From NCBI RefSeq assembly GCF_003788585.1, contig NZ_AYKG01000056.1, positions 57,355 through 121,354 of the forward strand: a stretch of DNA of 64,000 nt, given 5' to 3'. The notes beneath the pieces were generated by a model, which saw only the letters and a program-made list of their open reading frames with translations, made no database searches and was not told the origin of the DNA. Within the stretch, counting starts at the first letter, position 1. Every line of letters starts with the position of its first letter. Shown here in pieces: positions 34,835 through 42,820 of the stretch. This DNA is from Salinisphaera japonica YTM-1. Lineage in GTDB: Bacteria; Pseudomonadota; Gammaproteobacteria; Nevskiales; Salinisphaeraceae. The position numbers and the translations under genes are program-made.

Positions 34835-35377
34835 GTGAAGCAATTCGACGGTACGACCATCCTTTCCGTACGCCGCGATGGCCAGGTCGCCATCGCCGGC
34901 GACGGGCAGGTGTCCATGGGCGACACGATGTTCAAGGGCAACGCCCGCAAGGTGCGTCGGCTGTATGACGAAAAAGTGCTGGCCGGGTTCGCCGGTGGCA
35001 CGGCCGATGCCTTCACGCTGTTCGAGCGTTTCGAGGGCAAGCTGTCGCAGCACAACGGCCAGCTCGTGAAATCCGCGGTCGACATGGCCAAGGACTGGCG
35101 TACCGACCGCGCGCTGCGCCGCCTGGAAGCGCTGCTGCTGGTGGCCGATTCCACCGCCACGCTCATGCTCTCGGGCAACGGCGACGTCATGGAGCCCGAG
35201 TTCGGCTGCATGGCCATCGGCTCGGGCGGCTCCTATGCCCAGGCCGCGGCCCGCGCGCTGATCGAAAACACCGATATGACAGCCGCCGAGATCGCCGAAA
35301 AAGCCATGCATATCGCGGCTGACACCTGTATCTACACCAACCATTACATCACCGTCGAGGTGCTCGACCATGAGTGA
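34835..35377 (+). CDS. hslV: ATP-dependent protease subunit HslV
   Basis: A 180-aa proteasome-like peptidase subunit. The active-site Thr follows a short propeptide: VKQFDG then [22 protein letters not shown] 34835 is chosen because it leaves the six-residue propeptide seen in related proteins; a GTG at 34790 would add 15 residues. Its end overlaps hslU by 8 bp. HslVU degrades misfolded and regulatory proteins, usually under heat-shock control; no sigma-32 promoter was firmly recognised. Confidence 0.93.
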   Translation: MKQFDGTTILSVRRDGQVAIAGDGQVSMGDTMFKGNARKVRRLYDEKVLAGFAGGTADAFTLFERFEGKLSQHNGQLVKSAVDMAKDWRTDRALRRLEALLLVADSTATLMLSGNGDVMEPEFGCMAIGSGGSYAQAAARALIENTDMTAAEIAEKAMHIAADTCIYTNHYITVEVLDHE

Positions 35378-36770
35378 GACCGCCACCGAACAGCTGGGCA
35401 CCGACAACGCGCAGACTGCACTGCCCCGTGCCCAGATGACGCCCCGTGAAATCGTCGCCGAGCTGGATCGCCATATCGTCGGTCAGGCCGAGGCCAAGCG
35501 CTCGGTCGCCATCGCCCTGCGTAACCGCTGGCGGCGCATGCAGCTGGATGAAACCATCCGCGGCGAAATCACGCCCAAGAACATCCTCATGATCGGCCCG
35601 ACCGGTGTCGGCAAGACCGAGATCGCGCGCCGGCTGGCCAAGCTGGCCAAGGCGCCGTTCACCAAGGTCGAGGCCACCAAGTTCACCGAAGTGGGCTATG
35701 TGGGTAAAGAAGTCGACTCGATCATCAAGGATCTGGTCGAAACCGGCATGAAGATGACGCGCGAGGAGGCCAAGAAGCGCGTCCATAACGACGCCGAGCT
35801 GGCCGCCGAAGAACGCATCCTCGACTCCCTCCTGCCCAAACCCAAGCACGACGATTGGGATGATTCCGGCAAGGCCACCGAATCCACGGCCACCCGCGAG
35901 GTCTTTCGCAAGCGCCTGCGCGAAGGCAAGCTCGACGACAAGGAAGTCGAGCTGGAGCTGTCGCAGAGCCAGAGCATGGAAATCACGGCCCCGCCCGGCA
36001 TGGAGGAGATGACCAACCAGCTCCAGTCCATGTTCCAGAACATGGGCAACAACCAGAAATCCAAGCGGGCCAAGATCAAGATTCGCGATGCCTATCGTCA
36101 GCTCGTGGATGAAGAAGCCGCCAAGCTGGTCGACGAAGAACAGATCAAGACCCAGGCCATCCACGAAGTCGAGAACAACGGCATCGTCTTCCTCGACGAG
36201 ATCGACAAGGTCTGCAAACGCTCGGACGCCGGCGGCGGCTCGGGCGGCGACGTCTCGCGTGAAGGCGTGCAGCGAGACCTGTTGCCCCTGGTCGAAGGCT
36301 CCACGATCTCGACCAAGTACGGCATGGTTCGGACCGATCACATCCTGTTCATCGCCTCCGGCGCCTTCCACGTGGCCAAGCCCTCGGATCTGATCCCGGA
36401 ACTCCAGGGCCGTCTGCCGATTCGTGTCGAGCTTAACGCGCTCAAGGCCGAGGACTTCGTGCGGATTCTCACCGAGCCGCACTGCTCGCTGACAGAGCAA
36501 TACGTCGAGCTCATGAACGTCGAAGGTGTGACCATCGATTTCACCGAAGACGGCGTGCATCGCATCGCCGAAATGGCCTTCAACGTCAACGAAGGCACCG
36601 AAAACATCGGCGCCCGTCGGCTGCACACCATCATGGAACGCCTGATGGAGGAAATCTCTTTCGAAGGCCCCGATAAATCCGGCGAAACGCTGACGATCGA
36701 TGCCGCCTATGTTGACGGCAAGCTCAAGGATCTGGCCGCCGACGAAGACCTGTCGCGCTATATCCTGTAA
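35370..36770 (+). CDS. hslU: HslU ATPase, unfoldase of HslVU
   Basis: A 466-aa AAA+ ATPase. Walker A GPTGVGKT is at 76-83 and Walker [10 protein letters not shown] near 270. The long insertion (I) domain lies between about 110 and 240, and the C-terminus ends DLSRYIL, the tail that docks into HslV. Complete and of normal length. A terminator follows at 36843. Confidence 0.96.
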   Translation: MSETATEQLGTDNAQTALPRAQMTPREIVAELDRHIVGQAEAKRSVAIALRNRWRRMQLDETIRGEITPKNILMIGPTGVGKTEIARRLAKLAKAPFTKVEATKFTEVGYVGKEVDSIIKDLVETGMKMTREEAKKRVHNDAELAAEERILDSLLPKPKHDDWDDSGKATESTATREVFRKRLREGKLDDKEVELELSQSQSMEITAPPGMEEMTNQLQSMFQNMGNNQKSKRAKIKIRDAYRQLVDEEAAKLVDEEQIKTQAIHEVENNGIVFLDEIDKVCKRSDAGGGSGGDVSREGVQRDLLPLVEGSTISTKYGMVRTDHILFIASGAFHVAKPSDLIPELQGRLPIRVELNALKAEDFVRILTEPHCSLTEQYVELMNVEGVTIDFTEDGVHRIAEMAFNVNEGTENIGARRLHTIMERLMEEISFEGPDKSGETLTIDAAYVDGKLKDLAADEDLSRYIL

Positions 36771-36842
36771 CGCACGCGCGCTATAGTCATAGCTGACAGG
36801 CCGGAAAATCGAGCTGTTGAACCAAGATCAAGGGCTCGAATC

Positions 36843-36874
36843 AGCCGGGGCGGGCCATTCCGCTCCGGCTTTTT
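36843..36874 (+). terminator. Terminator after hslU
   Basis: AGCCGGGGCGG pairs with CCGCTCCGGCT around GCCATT and is followed by TTTT. It closes the hslVU transcript 26 bp before the DUF971 start. Confidence 0.8.
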
Positions 36875-36900
36875 CATGCCCACGACCCAGGAGATTCATC

Positions 36901-37263
36901 ATGGCCGACGCCCCCACCGACATCACCCTCCACCAGAAATCCAAAGTGCTGGAAGTCGTCTTCGAAGACGGCGCCACCTACAACCTCCCGCTGGAATATC
37001 TGCGCGTCTACTCCCCGTCAGCCGAAGTCCGCGGCCACGGCGGCCCCATGCAGTTGGTGACGGGCAAAAAAGACGTCGGCGTCGACAAGATCGAACCCGT
37101 CGGCAACTACGCCGTCCAACTCCACTTCGACGACGGCCACAACACCGGCATCTTCTCCTGGCAAACCCTGCGCGACATGGGCGAGCAGTACGAGGCCAAC
37201 TGGAACGACTACATCAAGCGCTTGGAAGACGCGGGCGCGAGCCGTGACAAGCTCTGGCATTGA
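36901..37263 (+). CDS. DUF971 domain protein
   Basis: A 120-aa protein of the DUF971 (GBBH-like N-terminal) family, often located downstream of hslVU. Core blocks are VVFEDGATYNLPLEYLRVYSPSAE and GNYAVQLHFDDGHNTGIFSW. In other proteins this domain is fused to Mrp/ApbC-type or hydroxylase proteins; stand-alone function is unknown. AGGAG lies eight bases before ATG 36901. An in-frame GTG-type extension from 36817 runs through the terminator and is rejected. Confidence 0.92.
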   Translation: MADAPTDITLHQKSKVLEVVFEDGATYNLPLEYLRVYSPSAEVRGHGGPMQLVTGKKDVGVDKIEPVGNYAVQLHFDDGHNTGIFSWQTLRDMGEQYEANWNDYIKRLEDAGASRDKLWH

Positions 37264-37345
37264 AACGGGCCAGAACCGATCGGGCGCAGCAGCGCATGGC
37301 GTTCTCTAGTCGATGCATCGCAAACGCAACGCATGAACCGCTGCC

Positions 37346-37618
37346 ATGAAAACGGCCTCAATCCCCTCGCTTCGCGTCGCCCCCGAACTGCGTGAATCCG
37401 CCGAGCGCGTCCTGCGCGACGGCGAAACCCTGTCCAGCTTCGTCGAAACCGCCATCCGCGACGAAATCCATCATCGTGACAGCCAGGCTGAATTCATACG
37501 CCGCGGCCTCGCAGCCCGCGACGAAGCCGACCGCACTGGCGAATACTTCTCCGCCGACCAAGTTCTGGCCGAGCTCGACGACATCGCCCAGCAAAACGCC
37601 AAACGCCGCGAGACATGA
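37346..37618 (+). CDS. ParD/CopG-like antitoxin
   Basis: A 90-aa protein with an N-terminal ribbon-helix-helix-like segment (SLRVAPELRESAERVLRDGE, then SSFVETAIRDEI) and a charged, probably disordered C-terminal toxin-binding tail. It overlaps the downstream ParE-like gene by 4 bp. It likely neutralises the toxin and represses the pair's promoter. Confidence 0.82.
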   Translation: MKTASIPSLRVAPELRESAERVLRDGETLSSFVETAIRDEIHHRDSQAEFIRRGLAARDEADRTGEYFSADQVLAELDDIAQQNAKRRET

Positions 37619-37917
37619 CCTACCGCGTCGTCCTCACACCGGGCGCGCGACAAGACCTGCTGCGGCTGTATCAATGCCTCGACGATAAAGATCTGGTGGC
37701 CGGCGCCAAAGCCCGACAAGCCCTGCGCCGCTCATTCGAATACCTAGCCGACTTTCCGTTCAACAGCCGCAAGGCTGCCGACAACGATCCAACGCTGCGC
37801 GAGATCATCGTGCCATTTGGAAAGGCTGGCTACGTCGCGCTCTTCGAGGTTAGAGACGAAGAAACGATTGTCATTTTGGCTGTTCGGCATCAGCGCGAAG
37901 CGGATTACTTCGACTGA
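37615..37917 (+). CDS. ParE/RelE-family toxin
   Basis: A 100-aa toxin of the ParE/RelE fold: YRVVLTPGARQDLLRLYQ at the start, FPFNSRKAAD in the middle, and REIIVPFGKAGYVALFEV with ILAVRHQREADYF at the end. ParE members poison DNA gyrase and RelE members cut mRNA; sequence alone does not decide. Translationally coupled to the upstream antitoxin. Confidence 0.87.
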   Translation: MTYRVVLTPGARQDLLRLYQCLDDKDLVAGAKARQALRRSFEYLADFPFNSRKAADNDPTLREIIVPFGKAGYVALFEVRDEETIVILAVRHQREADYFD

Positions 37918-37989
37918 AGACGTGGTTGAAGGAAGACAACTAAACTCTCGCCGAATATCGGTGCGGCAAGCAACTCAGAAGAGTAGAAC

Positions 37990-38121
37990 GGGGTCAGGTT
38001 GCATTGCTACATTCAGCCGGAACAATTCACCGCGTCGGTTAACTTAGGCGATCGATTCGAGTCTCGTTTGTTGTCGGTAGTCGACCTATCAGAAAATTGT
38101 GGCAATGCAATACCTGACCCC
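37990..38121. repeat. REP-like inverted-repeat element, copy 1
   Basis: GGGGTCAGGTTGCATTGC (37990-38007) recurs inverted as GCAATGCAATACCTGACCCC (38102-38121), enclosing about 95 bp. The ends resemble sequences moved by REP-associated tyrosine transposases in gammaproteobacteria. A second copy lies at 40163-40234 and an isolated half-like end, GTATTTGACCCCGTCG, at about 38225-38240. The 415-bp gap 37918-38333 otherwise holds only the transposase remnant. Confidence 0.65.
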
Positions 38122-38132
38122 GTCGCCCGACC

Positions 38133-38219
38133 CGAAAGCTGGTGCACCTGTTCTATGGCGTGATCAAGTCAGGCCAGCCGTTCCGGGCCGAAGTACCGAT
38201 GAAGAGGCTTGAAATTTAA
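38133..38219 (+). pseudogene. 3' remnant of an IS110-like transposase
   Basis: The frame ending at TAA 38217-38219 reads RKLVHLFYGVIKSGQPF then RAEVPMKRLEI, which resembles the extreme C-terminus of IS110/IS1111-family transposases. About 29 codons remain; nothing upstream continues the frame into a transposase. It shows that an insertion sequence once sat here and was mostly lost. Confidence 0.6.
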
Positions 38220-38296
38220 GAGGGTATTTGACCCCGTCGTCCTTGCTTGCCGAGGGCAAGCGTAGAACGCAGATGGCGGATGTTAAATTTTTTGCG

Positions 38297-38307
38297 CTAC
38301 AATGTAG
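38297..38307 (+). promoter_or_regulatory. Palindrome over the -10 box of the HTH-ImmA cassette
   Basis: CTAC-AAT-GTAG is a perfect inverted repeat overlapping TACAAT (38298-38303), a good -10 element. It is 27 bp before the first gene of the cassette. It is a candidate operator for the XRE domain encoded by the second gene. Confidence 0.4.
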
Positions 38308-38333
38308 TCGCGATAAATTAACACGAGTACCTC

Positions 38334-38999
38334 ATGGAGTTAGCCGAAATATTTACTGAGCAGCAAGCGGATGCTGGCGACCGCATTCTCGAAAGACTAG
38401 GAATCTCCCGATCCGACGCCAAGCAAATAGCGGCGTATTCCAGGCAGGCTCACGTCAACACCCACCCTTACATGCCCCTCGTAGCGCCTGGCACCAACGC
38501 CTACTTTTACGGCGTTGAAGCACTGCGTAGTATTCTAATCGAACGCGGTGAGTGGCGACTCGACAGGCAAAACGGCATCGAGTCGGTTGTGAACGATACA
38601 ACTCGGGTGCAGCTCCTATACCAAAACGTGGACTCGGCCTGTACAGTTCACGATCCTCAACCGATTTCGCGAAGGGGGCCAGTCTCTCGCGAGCTGATTA
38701 ACAGCGCGCAAGGCGACATGTTCGACCCTCCCGAAAATGGCGATTCGCGGCCGAAGGGTCTCGCGTACGCCGTATGGATCGTCTGCGTGTGTCACCGTAG
38801 CGACAACGTATGTGTGGAAGTGTCGCGACCGCGCAATTTCAGTGGCGGTTGGTATGAAGACTTCTACCAACGTGTCTTTATTGCAGACTCTCCGCTGGAT
38901 GACCTCGGTGCGCCGTTCGAATCGAGCGCCGACGATAACGCGTCGCAGAAAGATAGCGCGGATCTCGACGTCCCCGTTACGCGCAAGAAAGCAGAGTGA
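38334..38999 (+). CDS. Unrecognised 221-aa partner of an HTH-ImmA/IrrE protein
   Basis: No family was recognised. The protein is soluble, with no signal peptide or membrane helix. N-terminal half: ISRSDAKQIAAYSRQAHVN, NAYFYGVEALRSILIERGEW. Middle: LLYQNVDSACTVHDP, GLAYAVWIVCVCHRSDNVCV with several cysteines. The C-terminal 40 residues are acidic and low-complexity (SSADDNASQKDSADLD). It lies 12 bp upstream of the HTH-metallopeptidase gene and probably forms one operon with it. Lower GC and different codon use from the neighbours suggest transfer. It may be the toxin, effector or protease target of the pair. Confidence 0.75.
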   Translation: MELAEIFTEQQADAGDRILERLGISRSDAKQIAAYSRQAHVNTHPYMPLVAPGTNAYFYGVEALRSILIERGEWRLDRQNGIESVVNDTTRVQLLYQNVDSACTVHDPQPISRRGPVSRELINSAQGDMFDPPENGDSRPKGLAYAVWIVCVCHRSDNVCVEVSRPRNFSGGWYEDFYQRVFIADSPLDDLGAPFESSADDNASQKDSADLDVPVTRKKAE

Positions 39000-39011
39000 G
39001 CGTGAGCCCTT

Positions 39012-40127
39012 ATGTTCAATCCAGCCAGGCTGACCATCGCGCGTGAGCGTCGTCAGGTGACCAAAAAAGCCCTTGCCCAAGGGGCTGGTATCAGCAATGT
39101 GACGCTGACCCGGATTGAGACGGGAGAAACTGCCCAACCGGAACAGGAGACGATCGCGGCTCTGGCGACCACGCTGAATTACCCGAAAGCCTTCTTTTTC
39201 GGTGACGACCTCGAGACGCTACAGACCAAATCGGTCAGCTTCCGTAGCTTGTCATCAATGACTGCGAAGCAGCGTAAGGCGGCGCTGGCCGCTGGAGCGC
39301 TCGCCTATTCGATAGACGACTGGGTACAGCGTAAATTCGATCTCCCGCAATCCGAAGTGCTAGGTTTACGTGGCGAAGACCCGGCCACAGCCGCGATCAC
39401 GGTTCGCAGCGCCTGGGGCGTCGGATATCAACCGGTTCGTCACATGATCAAGCTCTTGGAGTCCAAGGGCGTTCGACTGTTCTCACTCGAGGAAAGCAAC
39501 CACAACGTGGACGCGTTCTCTGTGTGGCGGGGAGACAAGCCGTACGTGTTCTTGAATACGCTCAAGTCCGCTGAAAGAAGTCGTTTCGATGCGGCGCACG
39601 AACTCGGCCACCTCGTACTTCATCAGCACGGGCTACTTGATGATTTAGGCGAAAACGAGAAACGGGATCGAGAACGCGAAGCTGATCAGTTTGCCTCCGC
39701 GTTCCTTATGCCCAAAGAAGATCTGCATGCGCGCCTACCTAAATTCCCCTCTTTGCAGCAAATTGTAAAAGCTAAGACTCGATGGGGCGTCTCTGTGGCC
39801 GCTTTGGCTCGCTCGTCTTACGACGCCGGAGTCATTTCGAACTGGCAATATCGAGCCTTGTGCCGACAACTGAGCACTCTCGGGTACCGGCGTAAGGAGC
39901 CAAACAGCCAGAATCGCGAATACTCCATCGCTTGGGATAAAGTCCTGCGCGAACTATGGCTTGAGGGTTTCACCAAGGACGACTTAGCTGCTGAGCTGAA
40001 TCTCCCTGTCGACGAAGTTGAATCGCTTCTACAGACCGCGCCGCCCTCGAAGCAGGACGAAGTGGCCCAATCCCGAAGCACGAGATATAGCAGACCGGGG
40101 CTTCGATTGGTACGCGATAACGCCTAA
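39012..40127 (+). CDS. XRE-family HTH fused to ImmA/IrrE metallopeptidase
   Basis: A 371-aa protein. An N-terminal Cro/CI-type helix-turn-helix (about 5-60: RLTIARERRQVTKKALAQ, ISNVTLTRIETGE) is followed by an ImmA/IrrE zinc peptidase domain with HELGH at 196-200 and the third-ligand region EREADQFASAFLMP at 221-234. The C-terminal 130 residues include a second DNA-binding-like segment (FTKDDLAAELNLPVDEVESLL). Such proteins cleave repressors or antitoxins to switch mobile elements, stress or defence genes. It forms an operon with the 221-aa gene. Confidence 0.9.
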   Translation: MFNPARLTIARERRQVTKKALAQGAGISNVTLTRIETGETAQPEQETIAALATTLNYPKAFFFGDDLETLQTKSVSFRSLSSMTAKQRKAALAAGALAYSIDDWVQRKFDLPQSEVLGLRGEDPATAAITVRSAWGVGYQPVRHMIKLLESKGVRLFSLEESNHNVDAFSVWRGDKPYVFLNTLKSAERSRFDAAHELGHLVLHQHGLLDDLGENEKRDREREADQFASAFLMPKEDLHARLPKFPSLQQIVKAKTRWGVSVAALARSSYDAGVISNWQYRALCRQLSTLGYRRKEPNSQNREYSIAWDKVLRELWLEGFTKDDLAAELNLPVDEVESLLQTAPPSKQDEVAQSRSTRYSRPGLRLVRDNA

Positions 40128-40162
40128 CTCATAGCAACGAAAAAGGGCGCCAAGGGGCAGAT

Positions 40163-40234
40163 GGGGTCAGTTTGAGCATTGCCACATTTACGCCCCCCTC
40201 CGTTTGATTTTGTGGCACTGCAAGCCATGACCAC
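40163..40234. repeat. REP-like inverted-repeat element, copy 2
   Basis: GGGGTCAGTTTGAGCATTGC (40163-40182) and TTGTGGCACTGCAAGCCATG (from about 40210) match the two ends of copy 1 at 37990-38121; the right end agrees in about 20 of 25 positions. The interior is shorter. With copy 1 it brackets the HTH-ImmA cassette. The rest of 40128-40496 contains no credible gene. Confidence 0.55.
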
Positions 40235-40496
40235 GAACCTCATGCTCTCGCCGGACACCTTCTTTTATCAAGGCAGGGCGTACGGATCGTGTGGTTGCCA
40301 GAGCAGTCGATCTGGCATGCGTCACGCGCCGACGTGATGCGTAGTCGGTCGAATCGAATGGCGTCAGCGAGCTGGCGTTCGCTGCGCCGGGCATCGATGC
40401 AATATGTTCGTAGAAAGATCGAACAAGTGATTTCGATGATGAACCTGCCCGGTCGCTTAGTGATTTGTCGCGGAATTCCACGCCGAGTGGCCTCTG

Positions 40497-41795
40497 ATGC
40501 CTAGCCGCTTGTACCGCTGGCTGCGATTGGCGCCCGGCGAGGCTGGGCCTGTCGTCGGGTCGTTCTTTTATTTCTTTTTCTTGTTGGCCGGTTATTTCGT
40601 GTTGCGGCCGGTGCGGGATGAGATGGGGATCCAAGGCGGCGTTGATCAGTTGGCCTGGGTGTTCACGGCGACGTTCGTGACGATGTTGGCGATTGTGCCG
40701 GCGTTTGGTTGGGCAGTGCGGCGCTTCGCGCGACGGGCGTTGGTGATGGTGTGTTACGGCGCCTCGATCGGTGTGATCGCGCTGTTTTTTGTGTTGATGC
40801 AGGCGGATGTGGCGCCGGCGTGGACGGCGCGGGCGTTTTTCGTCTGGACGAGTGTGTTCAATCTGTTCGTCATCTCGCTGTTCTGGAGCGTGATGAACGA
40901 TGTGTTCGACAAGCACCAGTCGCTGCGCTTGTTCGGTGTGATTTCGGCCGGGGGTAGTGCGGGGGCCATCGTGGGCCCGGCCTTGACGGCTGCACTGGCG
41001 GAGCGGTTGGGGACGGTCGATCTGTTGTTGATTTCGATCGGGCTGTTAATCGCTGCCACGGGCTGTGCGCTGGCGGTGATGTCGTCGGCGGCGGGCTCGG
41101 CCAGTCGGGCGCGGCCGGGCCGGGCCGAGCGTACGGGCTCGATCTGGGCGGGGGCGGTGCATGTGTTTCGCTCGCCTTATCTGTTGGCGATCTGTGTCTT
41201 CATCATGGCCTACGCCTCATTGTCGACGTTTTTGTATTTCGAGCAGGCCCATATCGTGGCGGCCGCTTTTGATGACTCGGCCACGCGCACGCGGGTGTTT
41301 GCCGGCATGGATCTGGCCACCAACACGCTGACACTGGGCTTGCAGTTCTTTGCCACCGCGCGTCTGGTGGCCTGGCTGGGGTTGCCAATCGCGCTGGCGA
41401 TGATTCCTGTGGCGGTCGCAGCCGGTTTCGGTGCTTTGGGGCTCGCGCCCACGTTGGTGGTTCTGGTGGTTTTCCAGGTGGTTCGCCGGGCGGGGAACTA
41501 TGCGCTGACCAAGCCGGCGCGCGAGATGCTTTTCGGCGTTGTACCGCGAGAAGACAAATACAAGGCCAAGAATTTCATCGATACGGTGGTGTATCGCTTT
41601 GGCGATGCCGTGAGTGGCTGGGTCTATACCGGTCTTGGCGTGCTGGGCCTTGGCCTGGCCGGCCTGGCGCTGGTCGCAGCCCCCTTGGCGCTGGCCTGGG
41701 CCGCGCTGGGTTTCATGCTGGGCCAAACACGCGAGCGCCGTGCGCGTGCAGATACGGCCGGCGACACAACTATAGAACAGGAGCGTGCGAGATGA
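40497..41795 (+). CDS. Nucleotide-transporter-like MFS protein (NTT/TlcC-related)
   Basis: A 432-aa, 12-helix membrane protein. The start, GEAGPVVGSFFYFFFLLAGYFVLRPVRDEMG, resembles the family that includes ATP/ADP and nucleoside triphosphate carriers, with FNLFVISLFWSVMNDVFDKHQSLRLFG in the middle (both blocks are typical; only parts are quoted as landmarks). Free-living bacteria carry these without known substrate. It overlaps the following aldo/keto reductase gene by 4 bp, so they form one operon. Confidence 0.8.
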   Translation: MPSRLYRWLRLAPGEAGPVVGSFFYFFFLLAGYFVLRPVRDEMGIQGGVDQLAWVFTATFVTMLAIVPAFGWAVRRFARRALVMVCYGASIGVIALFFVLMQADVAPAWTARAFFVWTSVFNLFVISLFWSVMNDVFDKHQSLRLFGVISAGGSAGAIVGPALTAALAERLGTVDLLLISIGLLIAATGCALAVMSSAAGSASRARPGRAERTGSIWAGAVHVFRSPYLLAICVFIMAYASLSTFLYFEQAHIVAAAFDDSATRTRVFAGMDLATNTLTLGLQFFATARLVAWLGLPIALAMIPVAVAAGFGALGLAPTLVVLVVFQVVRRAGNYALTKPAREMLFGVVPREDKYKAKNFIDTVVYRFGDAVSGWVYTGLGVLGLGLAGLALVAAPLALAWAALGFMLGQTRERRARADTAGDTTIEQERAR

Positions 41796-42772
41796 GCCGA
41801 TACCGAGATACCGATCCCACGTCGACAATGCGTCGTCGCCTGCTGGCCGCGGGTGCGGCGGCCGGGGCGAGTACGTTCTTGCCAAGCGCGCTGTGGGCGG
41901 CGACGACTAAGAACGATGCGGCCAAAGACGCGCCCTCCGCCGCCACCTCGGCCATGCGAACGCGGGCCATTCCGTCCACCGGCGAGCAGCTGGCGGTGAT
42001 GGGGCTCGGCTCGTCGGGCACTTTTTCCTACGCCAACGGCCAGCGCGCTGCGCTTCGTCAGGTACTTGAAGCGTTCGTGGCCCACGGCGGCGAGATGGTC
42101 GACACCTCGCCGACCTACGGCAATGCCGAAACCGTGATCGGCGAGCTGGCACGCGATACGGGCCTGCGCGACGCGCTGTTCATGGCCACGAAGGTGCATA
42201 TCCGCGGCCAGGCCGAAGGCAAGCAACAGATGGATACCTCGGCCGAGCGGCTGGGAAAACCCATCGATCTGATGCAGATCCACAACTTCGTGGACCTGGA
42301 AACCCAATGGGCCACGCTCAAGGCGCGCAAGGCTACGGGTCAGTATCGCTATATCGGCATCACGCATTATTTGACCCGGGCCTTCGAGCGCCTGGAGCGC
42401 GAGATGCGCGACAAGAACATGGATTTTGTCCAGTTCAATTACTCGATCATGACGCCCGAGGCCGAGGAGCGCCTGTTGCCGTTGGCGGCTGATCGGGGCA
42501 TTGCGGTGATCGTGAACCGTGCGTTCAACGACGGCCAGTTCTTCCGCGCGGTCAAGGGCCAGACGTTGCCGGGCTATGCCAAGGAGATCGGCATTGAGAG
42601 CTGGGCCCAGTTCGCCCTGAAATACGTGCTGGCCGAGCCGGCCGTGAACGTGGTGATCCCGGCCACGGGCGACCCAAAACACTTGATCGACAACATGGGT
42701 GCCGGCACCGGGCCCTTGCCGGATAAGGCGATGCGCCAGCGTATGCGCCGTACCGTGGCCGAGCTGGCCTGA
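41792..42772 (+). CDS. Aldo/keto reductase with Tat signal
   Basis: A 326-aa (beta/alpha)8 reductase with an N-terminal twin-arginine signal (MRRRLLAAGAAAGASTFLPS), so it is probably exported folded to the periplasm. Family landmarks: MGLGSSGTFSY, EMVDTSPTYGNAE (catalytic Asp and Tyr), FMATKVHI, LMQIHNF, and VVIPATGDP near the C-terminus. An exported NAD(P)H-type reductase is odd, because free NADPH is not expected outside the cytoplasm. It is coupled to the upstream transporter gene. Confidence 0.88.
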   Translation: MSRYRDTDPTSTMRRRLLAAGAAAGASTFLPSALWAATTKNDAAKDAPSAATSAMRTRAIPSTGEQLAVMGLGSSGTFSYANGQRAALRQVLEAFVAHGGEMVDTSPTYGNAETVIGELARDTGLRDALFMATKVHIRGQAEGKQQMDTSAERLGKPIDLMQIHNFVDLETQWATLKARKATGQYRYIGITHYLTRAFERLEREMRDKNMDFVQFNYSIMTPEAEERLLPLAADRGIAVIVNRAFNDGQFFRAVKGQTLPGYAKEIGIESWAQFALKYVLAEPAVNVVIPATGDPKHLIDNMGAGTGPLPDKAMRQRMRRTVAELA

Positions 42773-42820
42773 CCCCCGCGGCGGAGCGGATCGTACGCCG
42801 CCCCTCAGCGGGCGGCAGCC

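Noticed and set aside
36817..36900. Longer start for the DUF971 protein
   Set aside because: It would be translated through the hslU terminator; ATG 36901 has a strong AGGAG.
40188..40916. Minus-strand ORF of 242 codons
   Set aside because: It is His/Arg-rich, antisense to the MFS gene and runs across a repeat; composition is that of a shadow frame.
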